Shown piece by piece: positions 56,595 through 63,500 of a DNA stretch of 63,500 bases. Made by a program: the position numbers and the translations under genes. Every line of letters starts with the position of its first letter. Position 1 is the first letter of the stretch. Below the pieces are notes generated by a model that saw only the letters and a list, made by a program, of their open reading frames with translations, was not told the origin of the DNA and made no database searches. Source of the stretch: Phoronis australis (taxonomy: Eukaryota > Phoronida > Phoronidae); the NCBI GenBank assembly GCA_002633005.1, contig NMRA01000062.1:64001-127500 (forward strand), in the 5' to 3' direction.

Positions 56595-58053
56595 CATGTC
56601 ATAATTATGGATGCCCTGGAATATTGGGAACCCCATTTTGGACACCCTATTTTCGAAATCCTGGATAAAGGCCTGGACACCCATAAAAAAGTGAAGTTTA
56701 ACATATATTCACAACTTTTGTCACGAAAAGCTTGCAACGTGTGAAGCACACTGTAACGTATGACAGACACAAAGCGTATTCTTAAGATAAAGTAATGGTT
56801 AGTTATTGAGATTTTCTGGATAACTTAATGTTGCCAACCACATTTCTTAGTGTCTGCTTCTCTGTGTCCAGCCAAATCCACACAAATTACGCTCAGCCCG
56901 TATTGACTAAGAATGTGTCAATGAATTAGAAAAGTAAAAATGCTGGCCACTGCGCCACATTCGACTTAACAGAAAGGTAAAATATTGTCTTGTTAATCAA
57001 TTTTGGATGTGTTGAAATTAGAATGTGCAAAATTTCAGAGAGGTTACCATGCGCGATCTTGTGTATTTATGAGTTTTTGCCATTTGTAGCTCTGTTGTTT
57101 TGTCATTCATAAAATTATGTGAGACCCTACTGACAAAAATAACCAGCAGATAACTATGCCAAATGGAAATTTTAGAATTCAACTCCATAAAAAGTATTTA
57201 TATTCTGAATGAAGAAAGTTCATAGAATTTGAGTTTGACTTTTTGTGTTAGTAATACCACCATGATTTTTTATTAAAATTTAGCATAAAGTAATGCATTT
57301 ATCAATAACAGAACAATGGTATCTAAATCACTAAAGTTCATTTTATGTACTGTAAATGTTCACGATGAAATCTAAAAAATGTTGCTTAAATTTCCTACTT
57401 TATTTGTTCATTTTTGTTACGCAACAGTTGATTTTTTGTAAAAATTTCAAAAGTTCCATTTTAATAGACCCTCATTCCAAAGTAGACCATCTTTAAAAAC
57501 AATTTCTCACTACAGTTTGGAGAACATATCGGTACCACCAATGTACAATTGCTACTCAGTTATGTCAAAACAACATCCACTCTTAAGCCAGTAATCAAAA
57601 AACTAGACGTCAGCTAGTAAAAGCATGTATTTTCTCATGCATTAGTTTAGGATTACAATAGTTCAAACAATTAAAGCACAATATAAATCACTGTGTATAT
57701 ACAGCTATGCAATGACTTAGGTCTTTGTGCTCAAAGCAGTTCCATGCATACTTTTCTAACCAATCTATTGTATCTCAGTGGGTACCAAATTCATTGGGTT
57801 TTTTGCTCACGTGGATTTTAGGGGTAGTCTAAGGGTCTTTGGCATTAAGGGCCTTTCTTGAATTTTGAATGGTGGACATTCACCAGCACTACAGTCATAG
57901 GCTGCTTTTGCATTCGAGTTAGACTGGACTTGTTTGCAGTGGGAACATATTTTAGATTACCGTGACAACCTACATCATAAATTATCGCTTTTCCCACGTG
58001 ATCGAAGTAAGATTCCACAGTCCTAACATCGAAGATTCACCGTACTCTCGGAC

Positions 58054-58061
58054 TATAAAAG
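58054..58061 (+). promoter_or_regulatory. TATA-box candidate
   Basis: A perfect TATAAAAG on the + strand, with an E-box-like ccacgtga about 55 bp upstream (57995-58002) and an ATG at about 58133. No convincing downstream + strand gene is seen, so this may be fortuitous. Confidence 0.25.
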
Positions 58062-58169
58062 GAGGTTTGTGGTCCGTGCCGCACTAAATGCGCTGGATCG
58101 CCAACTCGTTTCAAATACTTATCAGGGGTAAGATGGGTAGAAATAGTGTTGCAGAATTCACCACCTTAC

Positions 58170-58185
58170 GCTGCTCCAGCCACAT
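58170..58185 (-). CDS. Weak candidate first coding exon of the ankyrin gene
   Basis: Minus strand ATGTGGCTGGAGCAGC|gtaagg encodes MWLEQ and leaves one base, the phase required both by the candidate exon at 52496-52585 and by the exon at 51879-51998. The donor is strong. No homology or transcript supports it. Confidence 0.25.
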
Positions 58186-58199
58186 GGTCACCCTGTTGC

Positions 58200-61100
58200 C
58201 AAGACAACAACAGGATCTCTAAGTGACGAGGTCAACGGCAACAAGGTCAACCCAACTTGGTGCTTTTTTTAAACAAACTAAAAGTCATAATAGCGTGTTC
58301 CAACGATTCTGCTTCACAACGCCAAAAACAAAACAAATCAGAACCTGCAATATTTAGTTTACAAAGCAATGAATTAGTTATTAACACTCTATAAAAAAAT
58401 CTTACATTGAAACTATCTAAGGCAAGCATCCACAGTACATTTAAAGGGTAAACAGAGAATTTTTTACCTTTTGTTTTTGCCTATCTGATAACACTTGTAA
58501 GCGAATTTTACCTGACTGAATTGGAGATTTACCATTTTGACACATTTTATTATAAACATCTTTGCATCAAAATTGTTTGCATTCCTTCTTCGATGTCTTC
58601 TTCTATTTTCTGTTGCCGCGTGTTCAAACTTTGTGTTATTACCAGTCACAGGAACATTAAAATGAAATACAACTTCATGTTCTCTTTTCAGTGGAGCTAA
58701 TCTAGCACGACTTGCCCTATACAAACATGGTACAGCCATTAAGTACTTAATACTTCTTTAATGACCAGATTCATTAAGATACTATGCTCGTTACCGAATC
58801 GAGTCAAAACAGATCGTGGAGAACACTGAAATACACGACTTAATTAATGGCAGATTGGTATTAAGTCACTAATTCTACAGACTTTACTTTCAGAAAATAT
58901 ATACTTTTGCTGAACTAAACAATATAGACATGTCCTACATAAATTTAAACATTTTGACTGCAGCATTCAAGCCCCACAACACTATATCCCACAGGCAGTC
59001 CTATTTTGTGAACGTCAGTACCCAGTAGCTGATAGAGGTTGGTCAGAGCCTAAAGGCTCGGTGAGTATTGTTGCAGGAGACATTAACGCTCCCACGGCAA
59101 TCGGCAATCGTAATGAACTTGTCTGTCCTCAATAGTTTTGTGAAATAGTTTTACCTCTTTCATTTTGATGCAGAAAACGAGACCCAAAGGACAATTGCAT
59201 AACAATAAACCTGGATAACCACAACTAAGGGGAATACAAATTTATCACAGAAAGACAAGACATTCACTCCAATCTATTTTTGCTAAATTTTCAATTAATT
59301 AACAGATAATGAGGGTGCGACATACCTAGGACACCCAATAAGAAGTACGTAACACCCTTTAGTGTGTGGCTTGATGCCATACAGTCAATTAATTTTAAAC
59401 GTTGTCTGTAAATGTTTACAAAGACAGTAATCTGAAACTAACTTAGAAGAAATAGACAACAAGGAACTCGGATTTTCCAGATATCCTCAGAACCACAGGA
59501 TCATACACTTTACAAACTCTTCCATAACCAAACACCAAACGCAGTCTCCAAGTGTAGAGACCGCAGTCTCCAAGTGCAGATACCATCAAGTGATTACAAG
59601 TTTAAATACCCACACAGCCAGTAAATAACACAGATGTCAAACAGCAACAGTGTCGACAGCAAAAATAGTCAAGTGCAGTCAATTCTAGAGTACCTTAATT
59701 CATACAAGTTATGGTATACAATATGAGTAACATACCAGTGAATGGTTGTCAACAGCAAACCTACTTTTCAAGCAGGAAATTACAATTCCGGTTCAGGCAG
59801 CAGTCTGTGAGGCTATCAACTGTTTGACCTACTTTTGCTTGTTATGAGAGTCAATGGTTCTAAGGTCATAGGGATTCAAAATTCATTATGGCTGATTAGA
59901 CCACTCCTTATCTAGAACTCATGAATATTAATGTCTTTATGAAAGGAGGCTCCGAAGAGGGCACTCAATAGTTTTTCCTCATTTGTGCCTCCCAAGGCAC
60001 TGGTTAACTGAGGGAAAGCAGTTTATTTCTTTTCTGCAACAAAACCACAAAATACCAAACATATGCAGATACTGAGACATAAAGCTTCTCTACAGTCTAC
60101 GAATATGCATTCAAAGTGCGTTTTTTGCTTTTATGCAATAGCAAACCTAGCTGGTCATGCTAAAAATGAGCAAAAATACACAAAATTGGCAATTTTCAAA
60201 CCAAAACCATGACTCACATTTAACAACAGGGCACCAGAAGACAAGCACTCAGAATGCCTAAACATTCCAGATTCCAAAAAATGAGAAGACAATGGGTATC
60301 AAGCACACCGTTTTTTATTGACCTAAAAAGTCCAAGGGGAACCTGAATTTCCAGCCATACCTTGCCTTGCCCACAGGGAGTGATAGAATCCACAAACAGC
60401 TACGGTTGCAAGGAAAAAAGGTCATCAGGGCAACAAAATTCATTTTTCCAAAATAGGTTCAAGAAAACAAACAAATGCCATTGGGAGACACCTAACTTAC
60501 ACTAAATCTCAAAATGCCCACCCAAGCCAGTGGGCGACAATTTCTTATGAAGGGTGGGAAATTCGACTGTGGCTCAAAAAAATAAGCTATTGAGTACCAC
60601 TGAACATGAGGGATTGTTTACATTCCAAGACCTAGCACCAGGAAGTTCATGTGTTAAATTAGCCAATCAAAAGCAATTTGCTAATGTATATTTGCATGCA
60701 TAAACAGTATATGACCAGCATGCTTCTGGTGATTTGTTCTATTTGAAATGATAAGAAGTGTTCCAAGTAACTACAGACAAGGACTGTTGTGAAATGCACT
60801 GTCATGGTGTTGGTTAATGATTAGGGTTCGTCACTACTGGTATTGTGGTCTTTCTTACGTCCCTCATTTCTCATTTTTATTATAAAATAATAAATCCGTA
60901 AGCGCAAGCATGCATCTAAACAGGCAGCCAGCTACATAGTTTGTTTCGGGAGCTATAAATTGAGAATTTCATGTGAGACCCAACGCGACATTCATCATTC
61001 CCACATCTTTCATTACCAAATTAGTATTCGCACCTAACAGAATACCGTAACAGAAATCCGACAGAGAATAACATTGATCAGTCTAGTGTTCTTGAACGTG

Positions 61101-61560
61101 AATGGCGGGTCTGTTTATTAATCTTGAAATTCAATTCAATATTTCAATCAAGAGTTCAAATATACCAGGGCAAGGTAAGTAGAGTGGTGCTAGAGTTTCA
61201 ATACATCAGGTTTCCTTGCTGCAATGTTGGTGGGAGAGCAAGGTCTGATAACATAGAATAACAATACACTGTAATTCTTATATCACAATAGCCCCATTGC
61301 CACAACAAAAGCTAAAAAACTCGGTCAATAGACTAACTCCCTTTACCTCGGCCTATTCACAGATCCACCAAACACGTGGATCCCAAACAACCAATGAAAC
61401 TAGACCTGAGATTAGTTAGTAAATAGAGGCAAGACATTCCTGAAGGAAGCACGGGAGATCGACTGCTGTTACACTTGAAATAAATGACGGCTCCAGCAAT
61501 GTTATTGCATGTACAGAGTGCAACCCAGAGTTCACTTCCTCAATAAAGTTGTACAAGAAC
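58200..61560. other. No supported gene
   Basis: AT-rich, 3.4 kb. A 12-bp inverted word (ggcactcaatag at about 59953 and its near-complement near 60590) hints at another decayed element. Open frames up to 91 codons show no domain. Confidence 0.45.
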
Positions 61561-61565
61561 ACCTG

Positions 61566-62109
61566 AAGCGTGTTCAATAGAGTGAGCACCCGCGAGCGAT
61601 TTGAGCGCCCTCATCCTGAACAGCTGTGTTCACATTAGCGCTCGCGAGTGCTCGCGAACAACCTCGAGAGCATGTTCGCTTAGATTTCCAAGATGGCGTC
61701 CTGTGAAGGCTTCACGTCTGCAACATATGAACCCATTATGGTTCTGCAACACGAAAACTATAACCTCAAAAGTTGACCGACTCATCCGAAACTGCGACTT
61801 AAATTGCGGGTCGCTGTAGCGAGGAACAGTTTCCTCGACGTAATTTTCAATTCTTGTCGGGCCAAAGCCTTCACGGTTGTTGTCTTGGGCTGCCGATATT
61901 AATAATTATTGGCAAAGAATAATCACATTTATCGCTCAGTACGCCATAGGAAGGACTGTTAGTGTTAAGCTCATCGGCTAAGACGTTCAACACAATCTGC
62001 TTCAGAGTCGCCATACTGGATCGCACAGTGAGCGCTCACAGCTGTTCAGGAGCTGTTCCTTGTGTTCGCGAGTACACGCTAGCGGGCGCTCACTCTGTTG
62101 AACATGCTT
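61566..62109. mobile_element. Foldback element of 544 bp with long inverted arms
   Basis: Left arm starts aagcgtgttcaatagagtga; the right end ctctgttgaacatgctt is its inverted match. Inner arm ctgaacagctgtg (61616-61628) pairs perfectly with cacagctgttcag (62037-62049), and gctcgcgag/cgcgagta words continue the pairing. The interior holds caagatggcgtc, a YY1-like site. No transposase and no clear target duplication. Confidence 0.7.
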
Positions 62110-62589
62110 CCTTTGTCAAGAAGCCTCTTTGTCAGGAATGCTGATCTAAGGTCTTTTTTGTGAAGTATAGAGTTACTACCACATTAAGGATGGCTTCACC
62201 GCAACAGAATATAGGATATAATAAAATCATATACTGTGGACTAAAACTGGTATTTTTTCAAGCTGTTTAGCTTTTGGAATTGTTACAGACATGTGGGGAG
62301 TAAAAAAAATTTAGCAGAACAGGCAGACTCTTAAATTTGTAAAAATCTGACCGGTCGACACTTCTGAAGTCTGGAGAATTTTGGTAGTTTGAATGCACTG
62401 CCTCTCAGTTTGTAGTACTTACAAGCAAATGGTGGCTTTGGGGTGAAAACTTCAGATTCGGTGTATTTTTGATTATTTGTATAAGTAGCTGATTGCACTT
62501 CCATTAGTCATAAAAGATATAAAATTTGACTTTGAATTCTGTGTTAGGTTTTTGACATTTTTGTTTCAGTATACTTTTCATGTTTTCAG

Positions 62590-62720
62590 GTTTTGTACAC
62601 CCTGCAGAACAGACTGTAGAAGCTGCCAAGAGGCCTGAACTTTCCAGCCCCAAATCAGCAAAACTGTTGGATGCCAGCCAACACTGCATCCACGGACATG
62701 CCACACAGTGCCTTCTTTAG
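62590..62720 (+). CDS. Weak candidate terminal exon of an unknown + strand gene
   Basis: Acceptor ttttcatgttttcag then an open frame FVHPAEQTVEAAKRPELSSP and KSAKLLDASQHCIHGHATQC ending in TAG. Coding-like base composition in AT-rich surroundings. No poly(A) signal AATAAA follows in the window, no upstream exon is found, and the minus strand is also open. Confidence 0.25.
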
Positions 62721-63500
62721 GCAAACAGAGTGAACTCATGACAGTTCAAAGAGTTGGTGCTGATACAAAAACAAGAGTGTTACATCAACATAACAACTTC
62801 TGTGTACCCTTGATGTGACTATCTGTTGCGTGATTCTTACCAGTTAGACTTTGTGAGACAATACTGCAGCACTACCAAGTCTATGAAATGCTTTGTTACA
62901 TCACAATCTGTTAGAAAATTTACCATAATTAAGAGCGCTATGAGACATCTGTTTCAGCTCTTAGTATTCTTGCTCACCCGAGGGGAAAGGTGCTAGTTTT
63001 TGAAGTTCTGAGACAGGGATTTTTCGAATGTTGGTAACCCTCTAATCGCCACCACTTTCACACACCCTCGGCCCCTGCATGGTTATCACCATGTCCAAAC
63101 TGTCCACTGGCAATGCCTCCAGTACTGACACACCTAACTTAAATTTCCAAAGTGTTGCTGTGGTTTCTTAGATTATTCACGTTCTCTATTGTAACTCACT
63201 GCCATCTCTTAGGGCAATACCTTAAGTAATGCAGGAATTGCCCATCTTTGTTTGATTCAGGATGTCTTTCATGCCAAGAATTGTACTACGATGACACTTG
63301 GCCTAACTAAAAATCCAATGCTCCCTACTCGTTTGGCAAGTGGCCCATTATGTTGCACACTCCACAGAATTAATGAGGCACATAATACTGGCTGGACAAC
63401 CCACGAACTCTGTGCAACATTCCGCTAAAATTCACAGGCTAAAAGTCACATTTCTTGTCTGATTTTAAAAATTCAAAAACCAAACATCCACTTTTCATGA
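62721..63500. other. No recognised feature
   Basis: Unremarkable AT-rich sequence up to the window end; neither an exon nor a repeat could be supported. Confidence 0.45.

Larger units (their letters stand above)
52600..57950. other. Upstream region or long 5' intron of the ankyrin gene
   Basis: No exon is certain. Contains an element remnant (54.0-54.4 kb), SINE copy 3 and a G-tract. A 125-codon minus frame at 54792-55169 lacks a matching donor phase and homology and is treated as chance. Confidence 0.45.

Noticed and set aside
60381-60420. Minus-strand mini-exon candidate (phase 1 to 1, VCGFYHSLWARQ) upstream of the ankyrin gene
   Set aside because: Only 39 nt, weak acceptor, no homology; many such combinations arise by chance over 11 kb.
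59953-60600. Possible 650-bp element with ggcactcaatag inverted ends
   Set aside because: Inverted match is only about 12 bp with no target duplication or internal structure; not enough to call.

Overview
The window is animal nuclear DNA: two large intron-rich genes with GT-AG introns, roughly 1 kb introns, low-complexity tracts, a tRNA-derived SINE, several inverted-repeat DNA transposons and many minisatellites. The conserved protein, its bilaterian-style exon layout and apparently high heterozygosity (two near-identical haplotype-like copies joined by one N at 23,614) suggest an outbred invertebrate bilaterian, plausibly marine (mollusc, annelid, brachiopod or amphioxus type). I cannot name the species.

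Left part (+ strand, 1,321-20,361): the 3' half of a CLASP gene (CLIP-associating protein, microtubule plus-end stabiliser). Twenty frame-consistent exons plus four optional cassette or micro-exons encode the Ser/Arg-rich linker with two EB1-binding S/TxIP motifs, a TOG domain, a second linker and the C-terminal TOG-like/CLIP-interaction domain, ending at a TGA. The N-terminal TOG domains lie upstream of the window. A 3'UTR of up to about 1.5 kb follows.

Middle (about 21.8-24.3 kb): intergenic DNA between two convergent genes, holding an N-joined duplication with a 27-bp variable repeat.

Right part (- strand, 51,998 down to 26,305): an ankyrin-repeat protein of at least 1,095 residues in 18 frame-consistent exons. 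A long ankyrin array is followed by a ~290-residue Ser-rich, probably phosphorylated insert containing a DSG-type motif, then two more ankyrin repeats and a short tail. I do not recognise a named orthologue. Its 5' end is unresolved; weak upstream exon candidates lie at 52.5 and 58.2 kb. One intron carries a 4.3-kb inverted-repeat element. From 52.6 to 63.5 kb no gene is certain; mobile-element remnants and a weak + strand terminal-exon candidate are present.

The most striking observation is that tandem duplications repeatedly sit on splice signals. Donor-containing minisatellites follow one CLASP exon and one ankyrin exon, a 20-bp array starts 18 bp after another donor, a branch-point/polypyrimidine module is tripled, an acceptor is duplicated, and an exon end with its donor is duplicated and then split by a MITE. 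This would supply banks of decoy or alternative splice sites.
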